The notes under the pieces: generated by a model | Database searches by the model: none | What the model was told of the DNA's origin: nothing | Seen by the model: the letters and a program-made list of their open reading frames with translations, nothing else | Position numbers and translations under genes: made by a program | Shown here: piece after piece, positions 24,101 through 36,869 of the stretch | Layout of the letters: every line of letters starts with the position of its first letter | Position numbering within the stretch: position 1 is the stretch's first letter | Assembly: GCA_030549335.1 (NCBI GenBank) | Contig: CM060187.1 | Coordinates: forward strand, 5,890,001 to 5,954,000 | Reading direction: 5' to 3' | Source: Pontederia crassipes | Lineage: Eukaryota > Streptophyta > Magnoliopsida > Commelinales > Pontederiaceae | DNA length: 64,000 nucleotides

Positions 24101-26879
24101 GAAGGTCAAAAAATGTGAGATTTTTGACGCTGTCAAAACATGCCAAATTTTCGACGCTTTCGTGCCTATTGATGCATGGTGAGATGATTGGGACGAAAAA
24201 ATGGACTCGGATGAAAATTTTCCGGCTGTGCGAAATTTCGCGCGCGCCCCTTTTACTCGTGTTTTCAGCACAGAAGGTCAAAAAATGCGAAATTTTTGAC
24301 GCTGTCAAAAGATGCCAAATTTTCGACGCTTTCTTGCCTATTGATGCATGTTGAGATGATTGGGACGAAAAAATGGACTCGGATGAAAATTTTCCAGGGA
24401 TGCAAAATTTCGCGCGTGCACCTTTTACATATGTTTTCAGCCAAGAAGGTCAAAAAACACGAAACTTTTTACGCTGTCAAAAGATGCCAAATTTTCGACG
24501 CTATTGTGCCTATTGATGCATGGAGAGATGATTGGGATGAAAAAATGGACTCGGATGAAAATTTTCCGGGGGTGCGAAATTTCGCGCGCGCGCCTTTTAC
24601 TCGTGTTTTCAACCAAGAAGGTGAAAAAATGCAAAATTTTTGACGCTGTCAAAAGATGCCAAATTTTCAACACTATCGTGCCTATTGATGCAAGGAGAGA
24701 TGATTGGGATGAAAAAATGGACTCGGATGAAAATTTTCCGGGCGTGAGAAATTTCGCGCGCGAGCCTTTTACTCGTGTTTTCAGCCAAGAAGGTCAAAAA
24801 ATACGAAATTTTTGACGCCGTCAAAAGATGCCAAATTTTCGACGCTATCATGCCTATTGATGCATGGTGAGATGATTGGGACAAAAAAATGGACTCGGAT
24901 GAAAATTTTCCGGGGTTGCGAAATTTCGCGTGCGCGCCTTTTACTCGTGTTTTCAGCCAAGAATGTCAAAAAACACGAAATTTTTGACGCTGTCAAAAGA
25001 TGCCAAATTTTTTACGCTTTCTTGCCTATTGATGCATGTTGAGATGATTGGGACGAAAAAATGGACTCGGATGAAAATTTTCCGGGGGTGCGAAATTTCG
25101 CGCGCGCGCCTTTTACTCGTGTTTTCAACCAAGAAGGTCAAAAAACGCAAAATTTTTGACGCTGTCAAAAGATGCCAAATTTTCAACGCTATCGTGCCTG
25201 TTGATGCATGGAGAGATGATTGGGCAGAAAAAATGAACTCAGATGAAAATTTTCCGGGGGTGAGAAATTTCGCGCGCGAGCCTTTTACTCGTGTTTTCAG
25301 CCAAGAAGGTCAAAAAATGCAAAATATTTGACGTTGTCAAAAGATGCCAAATTTTCGACGCTATCGTGCCTATTGATGCATGGTGAGATGATTGGGACGA
25401 AAAAATGGACTCGGATGAAAATTTTCCGGGGTTGCGAAATTTTGCGCGCACCTTTTACTCGTGTTTTATGCCAAGAAGGTCAAAAAACACGAAATTTTTG
25501 ACGCTGTCAAAAGATGCCAAATTTTCGACGCTTTCTTGCCTATTGATGCATGTTAAGATGATTGTGACGAAAAAATGGACTCGGATGAAAATTTTCCGGG
25601 GGTGCGAAATTTCGCGCGCGACTTTTCCTCGTGTTTTCAGCCAAGAAGGTCAAAACATGCAAAAATTTTTACGCTGTCAAAAGATGCCAAATTTTCGACG
25701 CTATCGTGCCTATTGATGCATGGAGAGGTGATTGGGACGAAAAAATGGACTCGGATGAAAATTTTCCGGGGGTGCGAAATTTTGCGCGCGCGCCTTTTAC
25801 TCGTGTTTTCAGCCAAGAAGGTCAAAAAATGCGAAATTTTTGATGCTGTCAAAAGATTCCAAATTTTCGATGCTATCGTGCCTATTGATGCATGGTGAGA
25901 TGATTGGGACGAAAAAATGGACTCGGATGAAAATTTTCCGGGGTTGCGAAATTTCGCGCGCGCGCCTTTTACTCGTGTTTTCAGCCAAGAAGGTCAAAAA
26001 ACACGAAATTTTTGACGCTGTCAAAAGATGCCAAATTTTCGACGCTATCGTGCCTGTTCATGCATGTTGAGTTTATTGGGACGAAAAAATGGACTCGGAT
26101 GAAAATTTTCCGGGGGTGCGAAATTTCGCACGCGCGCCTTTTACTCGTGGTTTCAGCCAAGAAGGTCAAAAAACGCAAAATTTTTTACGCTGTCAAAAGA
26201 TGCCAAATTTTCGACGCTATCGTGCCCGTTGATGCATGTTGAGATGGTTGGGACGAAAAAATGGACTCGGATGAAAATTTTCTGGGGGTGCGAAATTTCG
26301 CACGCCCTTTTACTCGTGTTTTCAGCCAAAAAGGTAAAAAAACGCGAGATTTTTGACGCTGTCAAAACATGCCAAATTTTCGACGCTTTCGTGCCCATTG
26401 ATGCATGGTGAGATGATTGGGACGAAAAAATAGACTCGGATGAAAATTTTCCGGGTGTGCGAAATTTCGCGCGCGCGCCTTTTACTCGTGTTTTCAGCAC
26501 AGAAGGTCAAAAAATGCGAAATTTTTGACGCTGTCAAAAGATGCCAAATTTTCGACGCTTTCTTGCCTTTTGATGCATGTTGAGATGATTGGGACGAAAA
26601 AATGGACTCGGATGAAAAGTTTCCAGGGATGCAAAATTTCGCGCGTGCGCCTTTTACTCATGTTTAAAGCCAAGAAGGTCAAAAAACGCGAAATTTTTGA
26701 CGCTGTCAAAAGATGCCAAATTTTCGACGCTATCGTGCCTATTGATGGATGGTGAGATGATTGGGACGAAAAAATGGACTCGGATGAAAATTTTCCGGGG
26801 GTGCGAAATTTCACACGCGCGCCTTTTACTCGTGTTTTCAACCAAGAAGGTCAAAAAACGCGAAATTTTTGACGCTGTC

Positions 26880-28256
26880 AAAAGATGCCAAATTTTTGAC
26901 GCTTTCATGCCTATTGATGCATGGTTAGATGATTGGGACAAAAAAATGGACTCGGATGAAAATTTTCCGGGGGTGCGAAATTTCGCGCGCGCGCCTTTTA
27001 CTCGTGTTTTCAGCCAAGAAGGTCAAAAAACGTGAAATTTTTGTCGCTGTCAAAAGATGCCAAATTTTCGACGCTTTCTTGCCTATTGATGAATGTTGAG
27101 ATGATTGGGACGAAAAAATAGACTTGGATGAAAATTTTCTGGGGGTGCAAAATTTCGCGCGCGCGCCTTTTACTCGTGTTTTCAGCCAAGAAGCTCAAAA
27201 AACACGAAATTTTTGACGCTGTCAAAAGATGCCAAATTTTCGACGCTTTCGTGCCTATTGATGCATGGTGAGATGATTGGGACGAAAAAATGGACTCGGA
27301 TGAAAATTTTCCGGGGGTGCGAAATTTCGCGCACGCGCCTTTTACTCGTGTTTTCAGCCAAGAAGGTTAAAAAATGCAAAATTTTTGACGCTGTCAAAAG
27401 ATGCCAAATTTTTGACGCTTTCTTGCCTATTAATGCATGTTGAGATGATTGGGACGAAAAAATGGACTTGGATGAAAATTTTCCGGGGGTGCGAAATTTC
27501 GCTGCGCGCGCCTTTTACTCATGTTTTCAGCCAACAAGATCAAAAAACGCGAAATTTTTTACGCTGTCAAAAGATGCCAAATTTTTGACGCTTTCTTGCC
27601 TATTGATGCATGTTGAGATGATTGGGACGAAAAAATGGACTCAGATGAAAATTTTCCGAGGGTGCGAAATTTCGCACGCGCGCCTTTTACTGATGTTTTC
27701 AGCCAAGAAGGTCAAAAAACACGAAATTTTTTACGCTGTCAAAAGATGCCAAATTTTCGACGCTATCGTGCCTGTTGATGCATGGAGAGATGATTGGGAT
27801 GAAAAAATGGACTCGGATGAAAATTTTCCGGGGTTGCGAAATTTCGTGCGCTCGCCTTTTACTCGTGTTTTCAGCCAAGATGGTGAAAAAATGCGAAATT
27901 TTTTACGCTGTCAAAAGATGCCAAATTTTTGACGCTTTCTTGCCTATTGATGCATGGTGAGATGATTGGGATGAAAAAATAGACTCGGATGAAAATTTTC
28001 CAGGGGTACGAAATTTCGCGCGCGCGTCTTTTACTCGTGTTTCAGCCAAGAAGGTCAAAAAATGCGAAATTTTTGACGCTGTCAAAAGATACCAAATTTT
28101 CGACGCTTTGTTGCCTATTGATGCATGTTGAGATGATTGGGATGAAAAAAATGGACTCGGATGAAAATTTTCCGGCGGTGCGAAATTTCGCGCGCGCGTC
28201 TTTTACTCGTGTTTTCAGCCAAGAAGGTCAAAAAACGTGAAATTTTTTACGCTGTC
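26880..28256. repeat. 8-monomer duplication, copy 1 (1,376-1,377 bp)
   Basis: Matches 28,257-29,640 monomer by monomer, including unusual units: gatgaatgttgag near 27,090, ccaacaagatc near 27,532, tttactgatg near 27,690, ccaagatggtg near 27,878, and gtgtttcagcc (one T short) near 28,040. The offset drops from 1,377 to 1,376 because of one extra base near 27,505 (tcgctgcgcg). Confidence 0.85.
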
Positions 28257-28334
28257 AAAAGATGTCAAATTTTTGACGCTTTCATGCCTATTGATGCATG
28301 GTGAGATGATTGGGACAAAAAAATGGACTCGGAT

Positions 28335-28344
28335 GAAAATTTTC
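28335..28344. other. short palindrome GAAAATTTTC in each monomer (example)
   Basis: A 10-bp perfect dyad at +45 to +54 of the reference unit. It is kept in most monomers. Second-domain units carry gcaaatttt here, which breaks the dyad, and units reading tttttc shift it. It is an AT-rich core that could open easily or bend; no binding protein can be assigned. Confidence 0.8.
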
Positions 28345-28351
28345 CGGGGGT

Positions 28352-28370
28352 GCGAAATTTCGCGCGCGCG
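28352..28370. other. palindrome GCGAAATTTCGC fused to an alternating CG tract (example)
   Basis: The 12-bp perfect dyad at +62 to +73 is followed immediately by an alternating C-G tract up to +80. The AAATTT core is nearly invariant across the window, while the CG tract is the most variable part of the unit (gcgtgcg, catgcgcg, gtacgcg, cacgcgcg and length changes of 1-2 dinucleotides). Alternating CG is the classic sequence class able to adopt Z-form DNA. Whether it does so here is inference. Confidence 0.85.
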
Positions 28371-29599
28371 CCTTTTACTCGTGTTTTCAGCCAAGAAGGT
28401 CAAAAAACGTGAAATTTTTGACGCTGTCAAAAGATGCCAAATTTTCGACGCTTTCTTGCCTATTGATGAATGTTGAGATGATTGGGACGAAAAAATAGAC
28501 TTGGATGAAAATTTTCTGGGGGTGCAAAATTTCGCGCGCGCGCCTTTTACTCGTATTTTCAGCCAAGAAGCTCAAAAAACACGAAATTTTTGACGCTGTC
28601 AAAAGATGCCAAATTTTCGACGCTTTCGTGCCTATTGATGCATGGTGAGATGATTGGGACGAAAAAATGGACTCGGATGAAAATTTTCCGGGGGTGCGAA
28701 ATTTCGCGCACGCGCCTTTTACTCGTGTTTTCAGCCAAGAAGGTTAAAAAATGCGAAATTTTTGACGCTGTCAAAAGATGCCAAATTTTTGACGCTTTCT
28801 TGCCTATTAATGCATGTTGAGATGATTGGGACGAAAAAATGGACTTGGATGAAAATTTTCCGGGGGTGCGAAATTTCGCGCGCGCGCCTTTTACTCATGT
28901 TTTCAGCCAACAAGATAAAAAAACGCGAAATTTTTTACGCTGTCAAAAGATGCCAAATTTTTGACGCTTTCTTGCCTATTGATGCATGTTGAGATGATTG
29001 GGACGAAAAAATGGACTCGGATGAAAATTTTCCGAGGGTGCGAAATTTCGCACGCGCGCCTTTTACTGATGTTTTCAGCCAAGAAGGTCAAAAAACACGA
29101 AATTTTTTACGCTGTCAAAAGATGCCAAATTTTCGACGCTATCGTGCCTGTTGATGCATGGAGAGATGATTGGGATGAAAAAATGGACTCGGATGAAAAT
29201 TTTCCGGGGTTGCGAAATTTCGTGCGCTCGCCTTTTACTCGTGTTTTCAGCCAAGATGGTGAAAAAATGCGAAATTTTTTACGCTGTCAAAAGATGCCAA
29301 ATTTTTGACGCTTTCTTGCCTATTGATGCATGGTGAGATGATTGGGATGAAAAAATAGACTCGGATGAAAATTTTCCAGGGGTACGAAATTTCGCGCGCG
29401 CGTCTTTTACTCGTGTTTCAGCCAAGAAGGTCAAAAAATGCGAAATTTTTGACGCTGTCAAAAGATACCAAATTTTCGACGCTTTGTTGCCTATTGATGC
29501 ATGTTGAGATGATTGGGATGAAAAAAATGGACTCGGATGAAAATTTTCCGGCGGTGCGAAATTTCGCGCGCGAGTCTTTTACTCGTGTTTTCAGCCAAG

Positions 29600-30520
29600 A
29601 AGGTCAAAAAACGTGAAATTTTTTACGCTGTCAAAAGATGCCAAATTTTCGACGCTTTCTTGCCTATTGATGCATGTTGAGATGATTGGGACGAAAAAAT
29701 GGACTCGGATGAAAACTTTTCGGGGGTGCGAAATTTCGAGCGCGCACCTTTTACTCATGTTTTCAGCCAAGAAGGTCAAAAAACGCGATATTTTTGACGC
29801 TGTCAAAACATGCCAAATTTTCGACGCTTTCGTGCCTATTGATGCATGGTGAGATGATTGGGACGAAAAAATGGACTCGGATGAAAATTTTCCGGGTGTG
29901 CGAAATTTCGCGCGCGCGCCTTTTACTCGTGTTTTCAGCACAGAAGGTCAAAAAATGCGAAATTTTTGACGCTGTCAAAAGATGCCAAATTTTCGACGCT
30001 TTCTTGCCTATTGATGCATGTTGAGATGATTGGGACGAAAAAATGGACTCGGATGAAAATTTTCCAGGGATGCAAAATTTCACGCGTGCGCCTTTTACTC
30101 ATGTTTTCAGCCAAGAAGGTCAAAAAACACGAAATTTTTTACGCTGTCAAAAGATGCCAAATTTTTGACGCTATCGTGCCTATTGATGCATGGAGAGATG
30201 ATTGGGATGAAAAAATGGACTCGGATGAAAATTTTCCGGGGGTGAGAAATTTCGCGCGCGAACCTTTTACTCGTGTTTTCAGCCAAGAAGGTCAAAAAAC
30301 GCGAAATTTTTGACGTTGTCAAAAGATGCCAAATTTTCGACGCTATCGTGCCTATTGGTGGATGGTGAGATGATTGGGACGAAAAAATGGACTCGGATGA
30401 AAATTTTCCGGGGGTGCGAAATTTCACGCGCGCGCCTTTTACTCGTGTTTTCAACCAAGAAGGTCAAAAAACGCGAAATTTTTTCGCTGTCAAAAGATGC
30501 CAAATTTTCGACGCTATCGT
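29600..30520. repeat. 9-monomer-spaced duplication, copy 1
   Basis: About 5.4 monomers that recur 1,548 bp (9 x 172) downstream. Shared rarities are ttcgagcgcgcacc near 29,738, cgcgatatttttgac near 29,785, the cagcacagaagg marker at 29,937, gcgcgcgaacc near 30,256 and a shortened unit gaaattttttcgctgtc near 30,476. Confidence 0.82.
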
Positions 30521-31147
30521 GCCTGTTGATGCATGGAGAGATGATTGGGATGAAAAAATGGACTCGGATGAAAATTTTCCGGGGGTGAGAAATTTCGCGC
30601 GCGAGCCTTTTACTCGTGTTTTCAACCAAGAAGGTCAAAAAATGCGAAATTTTTGACGTTGTCAAAAGATGCCAAATTTTCGACGCTATCGTGCCTATTG
30701 ATGCATGGTGAGATGATTGGGACGAAAAAATGGACTCGGATGAAAATTTTCCGGGGTTGCGAAATTTCGCGCGCGCTCCTTTTACTCGTGTTTTCAGCCA
30801 AGAAGGTCAAAAAATACGAAATTTTTGACGCTATCAAAAGATGCCAAATTTTCGACGCTTTCTTGCCGATTGATGCATGTTGAGATGATTGGGATGAAAA
30901 AAATGGACTCGGATGAAAATTTTCCGGCGGTGCGAAATTTCACGCGCGCGCTTTTTACTCGTGTTCTAGGCCAAGAAGGTAAAAAAATGCGAAATTTTTC
31001 ACGCTGTCAAAAGATGCCAAGTTTTCGACGCTATCGTGCATGTTGATGCATGGAGAGATGATTGGGATGAAAAAATGGACTCGGATGAAAATTTTCCGGG
31101 GGTGCGAAATTTCGCGCGCGCGCTTTTTACTCGTGTTTTCAGCCAAG

Positions 31148-32070
31148 AAGGTCAAAAAACGTGAAATTTTTGACGCTGTCAAAAGATGCCAAATTTTCGA
31201 CGCTTTCTTGCCTATTAATGCATGTTGAGATGATTGGGACGAAAAAATGGACTCGGATGAAAATTTTTCGGGGGTGCGAAATTTCGAGCGCGCACCTTTT
31301 ACTCATGTTTTCAGCCAAGAAGGTCAAAAAACGCGATATTTTTGACGCTGTCAAAACATGCCAAATTTTCGACGCTTTCGTGCCTATTGATGCATGGTGA
31401 GATGATTGGGACGAAAAAATGGACTCGGATGAAAATTTTCCGGGTGTGCGAAATTTCGCGCGCGCGCCTTTTACTCGTATTTTCAGCACAGAAGGTCAAA
31501 AAATGCGAAATTTTTGACGCTGTCAAAAGATGCCAAATTTTCGACGCTTTCTTGCCTATTGATGCATGTTGAGATGATTGGGACGAAAAAATGGACTCGG
31601 ATGAAAATTTTCCAGGGATGCAAAATTTCGCGCGTGCGCCTTTTACTCATGTTTTCAGCCAAGAAGGTCAAAAAACACGAAATTTTTTACGCTGTCAAAA
31701 GATGCCAAATTTTCGACGCTATCGTGCCTATTGATGCATGGAGAGATGATTGGGATGAAAAAATGGACTCGGATGAAAATTTTCCGGGGGTGAGAAATTT
31801 CGCGCGCGAACCTTTTACTCGTGTTTTCAGCCAAGAAGGTCAAAAAACGCGAAATTTTTGACGCTGTCAAAAGATGCCAAATTTTCGACGCTATCGTGCC
31901 TATTGATGGATGGTGAGATGATTGGGACGAAAAAATGGACTCGGATGAAAATTTTCCGGGGGTGCGAAATTTCACGCGCGCGCCTTTTACTCGTGTTTTC
32001 AACCAAGAAGGTCAAAAAACGCGAAATTTTTTCGCTGTCAAAAGATGCCAAATTTTCGACGCTATCGTGC
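31148..32070. repeat. 9-monomer-spaced duplication, copy 2
   Basis: Partner of 29,600-30,520, offset 1,548, with the marker at 31,485 and the shortened gaaattttttcgctgtc unit near 32,024. The sequence between the two copies (30,520-31,148) is ordinary diverged satellite. Confidence 0.82.
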
Positions 32071-35000
32071 CTGTTGTTGCATGGCGAGATGATTGGGATA
32101 AAAAAATGGACTCTGATGAAAATTTTCCGGGGGTGCGAAATTTCGCGCGCGCGCATTTTACTCGTGTTTTCAGCCAAGAAGGTAAAAAAACGCGAAATTT
32201 TTGACGCTGTCAAAAGATGCCAAATTTTCGACGCTTTCGTGCCTATTGATGCATGGTGAGATGATTGGGATGAAAAAATGGATTCGGATGAAAATTTTCC
32301 GGGGGTGCGAAATTTCGCGCGCGCGCGCCTTTTACTCGTGTTTTCAGCCAAAAAACATGAAATTTTTGACGCTGTCAAAAGATGCCAAATTTTCGACGCT
32401 TTCTTGCCTATTGATGCATGTTGAGATGATTGGGACGAAAAAATGAACTCGGATGAAAATTTTCTGGGGGTGCGAAATTTCGCGCGCGCGCCTTTTACTC
32501 GTGTTTTCAGCCAAGAAGCTCAAAAAACACGAAATTTTTGACGCTGTCAAAAGATGCCAAATTTTCGACGCTTTCCTGTCTATTGATGCATGGTGAGATG
32601 ATTGGGACGAAAAAATGGACTCGGATGAAAATTTTCCGGGGGTGCGAAATTTCGTGCGCGCGCCTTTTACTCGTGTTTTCAGCCAAGAAGGTTAAAAAAT
32701 GCGAAATTTTTGACGCTGTCCAAAGATGCCAAATTTTTGACGCTTTCTTGCCTATTGATGCATGTTGAGATGATTGGGACGAAAAAATGGACTTGGATGA
32801 AAATTTTCCGGGGGTGCGAAATTTCGCGCGCGCGCCTTTTACTCATGTTTTCAGCCAACAAGATCAAAAAACGTGAAATTTTTTACGCTGTCAAAAGATG
32901 CCAAATTTTTTACGCTTTCTTGCCTATTGATGCATGTTGAGATGATTGGGACGAAAAAATGGACTCGAATGAAAATTTTCCGGGGGTGCGAAATTTCGCA
33001 CGCGCGCCTTTTACTGATGTTTTCAGCCAAGAAGGTCAAAAAACACGAAATTTTTTACGCTGTCAAAAGATGCCAAATTTTCGACGCTATCGTGCCTGTT
33101 GATGCATGGAGAGATGATTGGGATGAAAAAATGGACTCGGATGAAAATTTTCCGGGGGTGCGAAATTTCGCGCGCGCGCCTTTTACTCGTGTTTTCAGCC
33201 AAGAAGGTCAAAAAACGTGAAATTTTTGACGCAGTCAAAAGATGCCAAATTTTCGACGCTTTCTTGCCTATTGATGCATGTTGAGATGATTGGGACGAAA
33301 AAATGGACTCGGATGAAAATTTTCTGGGGGTGCGAAATTTCGCGCGCGTGCCTTTTACTCGTGTTTTCTGCAAGAAGGTCAAAAAACGTGAAATTTTTGA
33401 CGTTGTCAAAAGATGCCAAATTTTCGACGCTTTCTTGCCTATTGATGCATGTTGAGATGATTGAGACGAAAAAATGGACTCGGATGAAAATTTTCCGGGG
33501 GTGCGAAATTTCGCGCGCGACTTTTCCTCGTGTTTTCAGCCAAGAAGGTCAAAAAATGGAAAAAAATTTACGCTGTCAAAAGATGCCAAATTTTCGACGC
33601 TATCGTGCATGTTGATGCATCGAGAGATGATTGGGATGAAAAAATGGACTCGGATGAAAATTTTCCGGGGTTGCGAAATTTCGCGCGCGCGCCTTTTACC
33701 CGTGTTTTCAGCCAAGAAGGTAAAAAAACACGAAATTTTTGACGCTGTCAAAAGATGCCAAATTTTCGACACTTTCTTGCCTATTGATGCATGTTAAGAT
33801 GATTGGGACGAAAAAATGGACTCGGATGAAAATTTTCCGGGGGTGCGAAATTTCGCGCGCGACTTTTCCTCGTGTTTTCAGCCAAGAAGGTCAAAAAATG
33901 CAAAAAATTTTACGCTGTCAAAAGATGCCAAATTTTCGACGCTATCGTGCATGTTGATGCATGGAGAGATGATTGGGATGAAAAATGGACTCGGATTAAA
34001 ATTTTCCGAGGGTGCGAAATTTCGCTGCGCGCGCCTTTTACTCGTGTTTTCAGCCAACAAGGTCAAAAAACGTGAAATTTTTGACGTTGTCAAAAGATGC
34101 CAAATTTTCGACGCTTTCGTGCCTATTGATGCATGGTGAGATGATTGGGACGAAAAAATGGACTAGGATGAAAATTTTCCGGGGATGCGAAATTTCGCAC
34201 GAGCGCCTTTTACACATGTTTTCAGCCAAGAAGGTCAAAAAACACAAAATTTTTTACGCTGTCAAAAGATGCCAAATTTTCGACGCTATTGTGCCTGTTG
34301 ATGCATGGAGATATGATTGGGATGAAAAAATGGACTCGGATGAAAATTTTCCGGGGGTGAGAAATTTCGCGCGCGCGCCTTTTACTCGTGTTTTCAGCCA
34401 AGAAGGTCAAAAAATGCGAAATTTTTGATGCTGTCAAAAGATTCCAAATTTTCGACGCTATCGTGCCTATTGATGCATGGTGAGATGATTGGGACGAAAA
34501 AATGGACTCGGATGAAAATTCTCCGGGGTTGCGAAATTTCGCGCGCGCGCCTTTTACTCGTGTTTTTAGCCAAGAAGGTCAAAAAACACGAAATTTTTGA
34601 CGCTGTCAAAAGATGCCAAATTTTAGACGCTTTCTTGCTTGATGCATGTTAAGATGATTGGGACGAAAAAATGAACTCGGATGAAAATTTTCCAGGGATG
34701 CTAAATTTCGCGCGTGCGCCTTTTACTCATGTTTTCAGCCAAGAAGGTCAAAAAATATGAAATTTTTTACGCTGTCAAAAGATGCCAAATTTTCGACGCT
34801 ATCGTGCCTATTGATGCATGGAGAGATGATTGGGATGAAAAAATGGACTCGGATGAAAATTTTTCGGGGGTGAGAAATTTCGCGCGCGAACCTTTTACTC
34901 GTGTTTTCAGCCAAGAAGGTCAAAAAACGCGAAATTTTTGACGCTGTCAAAAGATGCCAAATTTTCGACGCTATCGTGCCTATTGATGCATGGTGAGATG

Positions 35001-36869
35001 ATTGGGACGAAAAAATGGACTCGGATGAAAATTTTCCGGGGGTGCAAAATTTCGCGCGCGCGCCTTTTACTCGTGTTTTCAGTCAAGAAGGTCAAAAAAC
35101 ACGAAATTTTTGTCGCTGTCAAAAGATGCCAAATTTTCGACGCTTTCTTGCCTATTGATGCATGTTAAGATGATTGAGACGAAAAAATGGACTCGGATGA
35201 AAATTTTCCAGGGATGCAAAATTTCGCGCGTGCGCCTTTTACTCATGTTTTCAGCCAAGAAGGTCAAAAAACACGAAATTTTTTACGCTGTCAAAAGATG
35301 CCAAATTTTTGACGCTATCGTGCCTATTGATGCATGGAGAGATGATTGGGATGAAAAAATGGACTCGGATGAAAATTTTGCGGGGGTGAGAAATTTCGCG
35401 CGCGAGCCTTTTACTCGTGTTTTCAGCCAAGAAGGTCAAAAAATGCGAAATTTTTGACGCTGTCAAAAGATGCCAAATTTTCGACGCTATCGTGCCTATT
35501 GATGCATGGTGAGATGATTGGGACGAAAAAATGGACTCGGATGAAAATTTTCCGGGGGTGCGAAATTTCGCGCGCGCGCCTTTTACTCGTGTTTTCAACC
35601 AAGAAGGTCAAAAAATGCAAAATCTTTGACGCTGTCAAAAGATGCCAAATTTTCAACGCTATCGTGCCTATTGATGCATGGAGAGATGATTGGAATGAAA
35701 AAATGGACTCGGATGAAAATTTTTCGGGGGTTTGAAATTTCGCGCGCGAACCTTTTACTCGTGTTTTCAGCCAAGAAGGTCAAAAAACGTGAAATTTTTG
35801 ACGCTGTCAAAAGATGCCAAATTTTCGACGCTATCGTGCCTATTGATGCATGGTGAGATGATTGGGACGAAAAAATGGACTCGGATGAAAATTTTCCGGG
35901 GGTGCGAAATTTCGCGCGCGCGCCTTTACTCGTGTTTTCAGCCAAGAAGGTCAAAAACCGCGAAATTTTTGACGCTGTCAAAAGATGCCAAATTTTCAAC
36001 GCTATCGTGCCTATTGATGCATGGAGAGATGATTGTGATGAAAAAATGGACTCGGATGAAAATTTTCCGGGGGTGAGAAATTTCGCGCGCGCGCCTTTTA
36101 CTCGTGTTTTCAGCCAAGAAGGTCAAAAAATGTGAAATTTTTGACGCTGTCAAAAGATGCCAAATTTTCGACGCTATCATGCCTATTGATGCATGGTGAG
36201 ATGATTGGGACGAAAAAATGGACTCGGATGAAAATTTTCCGGGGTTGCGAAATTTCGCGCGCGCGCCTTTTACTCGTGTTTTCATTCAAGAAGGTCAAAA
36301 AACGCGAAATTTTTGACGTTGTAAAAAGATGCCAAATTTTCGACGCTATCATGCCTGTTGATTCATGGTGAGATGATTGGGACCAAAAAAAGGACTCAGG
36401 CGCAAATTTTCCGGGGGTGCGAAATTTTGCGCGCGCGCCTTTTACTCGTGTTTTTAACCAAGAAGGTCAAAAAATGCGAAATTTTTTACGCTGTCAAAAG
36501 ATGCCAAATTTTCGACGCTTTCGTGTCTGTTGATGCATGGTGAGATTATTGGGACGAAAAAATGGACTCGGATGAAAATTTTCTGGGAGTGCGAAATTTC
36601 ATACGCGCGCCTTTTACTCGTGTTTTCAGCCAAGAAGGTCAAAAAATGCGAAATTTTTTACGCTGTCAAAAGATTCCTAATTTTTGACGCTTTCATGGCT
36701 GTTGATGCATGGTGAGATGATTGGGACGAAAAAATGGACTCGGATGAAAATTTTCTGGGGTGCGAAATTTCATGCGCGCGCCTTTTACTCGTGTTTTCAG
36801 CAAAGAAGGTCAAAAAATGCGAAATTTTTGACGCTGTCAAAAAATTCCAAATTTTCGACGCTTTCGTGC

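Larger units (their letters stand above)
28291..28462. repeat. reference 172-bp monomer (landmark map)
   Basis: Chosen because it is close to the apparent consensus; the phase is arbitrary, with +1 at ttgatgcatg. Landmarks: ATGCAT +4 to +9; a run of seven A from +27; the palindrome GAAAATTTTC +45 to +54; ccggggg +54 to +60; the palindrome GCGAAATTTCGC +62 to +73, overlapping an alternating CG tract +71 to +80; ccttttactcgtgttttcag +81 to +100; gccaagaaggtc around +100 to +111; an A-run from +112; gaaatttttgacgctgtc from +121; gatgccaaattttcgacg +143 to +160; ctttcttgccta +161 to +172. By hand count a consensus unit has about 44% GC and 14 CpG. The length 172 is 3 x 57 + 1, so any reading frame shifts at each unit. 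Confidence 0.95.
28257..29640. repeat. 8-monomer duplication, copy 2
   Basis: Tandem partner of the preceding block; 1,376 is exactly 8 x 172. It keeps all the unusual units, with few substitutions, such as ccaacaagataaa near 28,910. Confidence 0.85.
21426..36370. repeat. diverged 172-bp array without a long HOR
   Basis: About 87 monomers of the same family as the first domain, but variants are scattered and no multi-kilobase copy of the order is visible. Private changes are common, for example aaaatttttacg near 22,775, ttttttgggggtg near 23,189, gacttttcctcg near 25,620, 33,520 and 33,860, a 3-bp loss near 34,640 (cttgcttgatgc), and abrupt short indels in the tract after gccaa (32,347; gccaaaaaacatg). 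It contains two local duplications listed separately. It looks older or less often homogenised than the flanking domains. Confidence 0.8.

Noticed and set aside
28352-28370. CpG-rich tract as a CpG-island promoter
   Set aside because: It is under 20 bp, repeated in every monomer, with no gene downstream.
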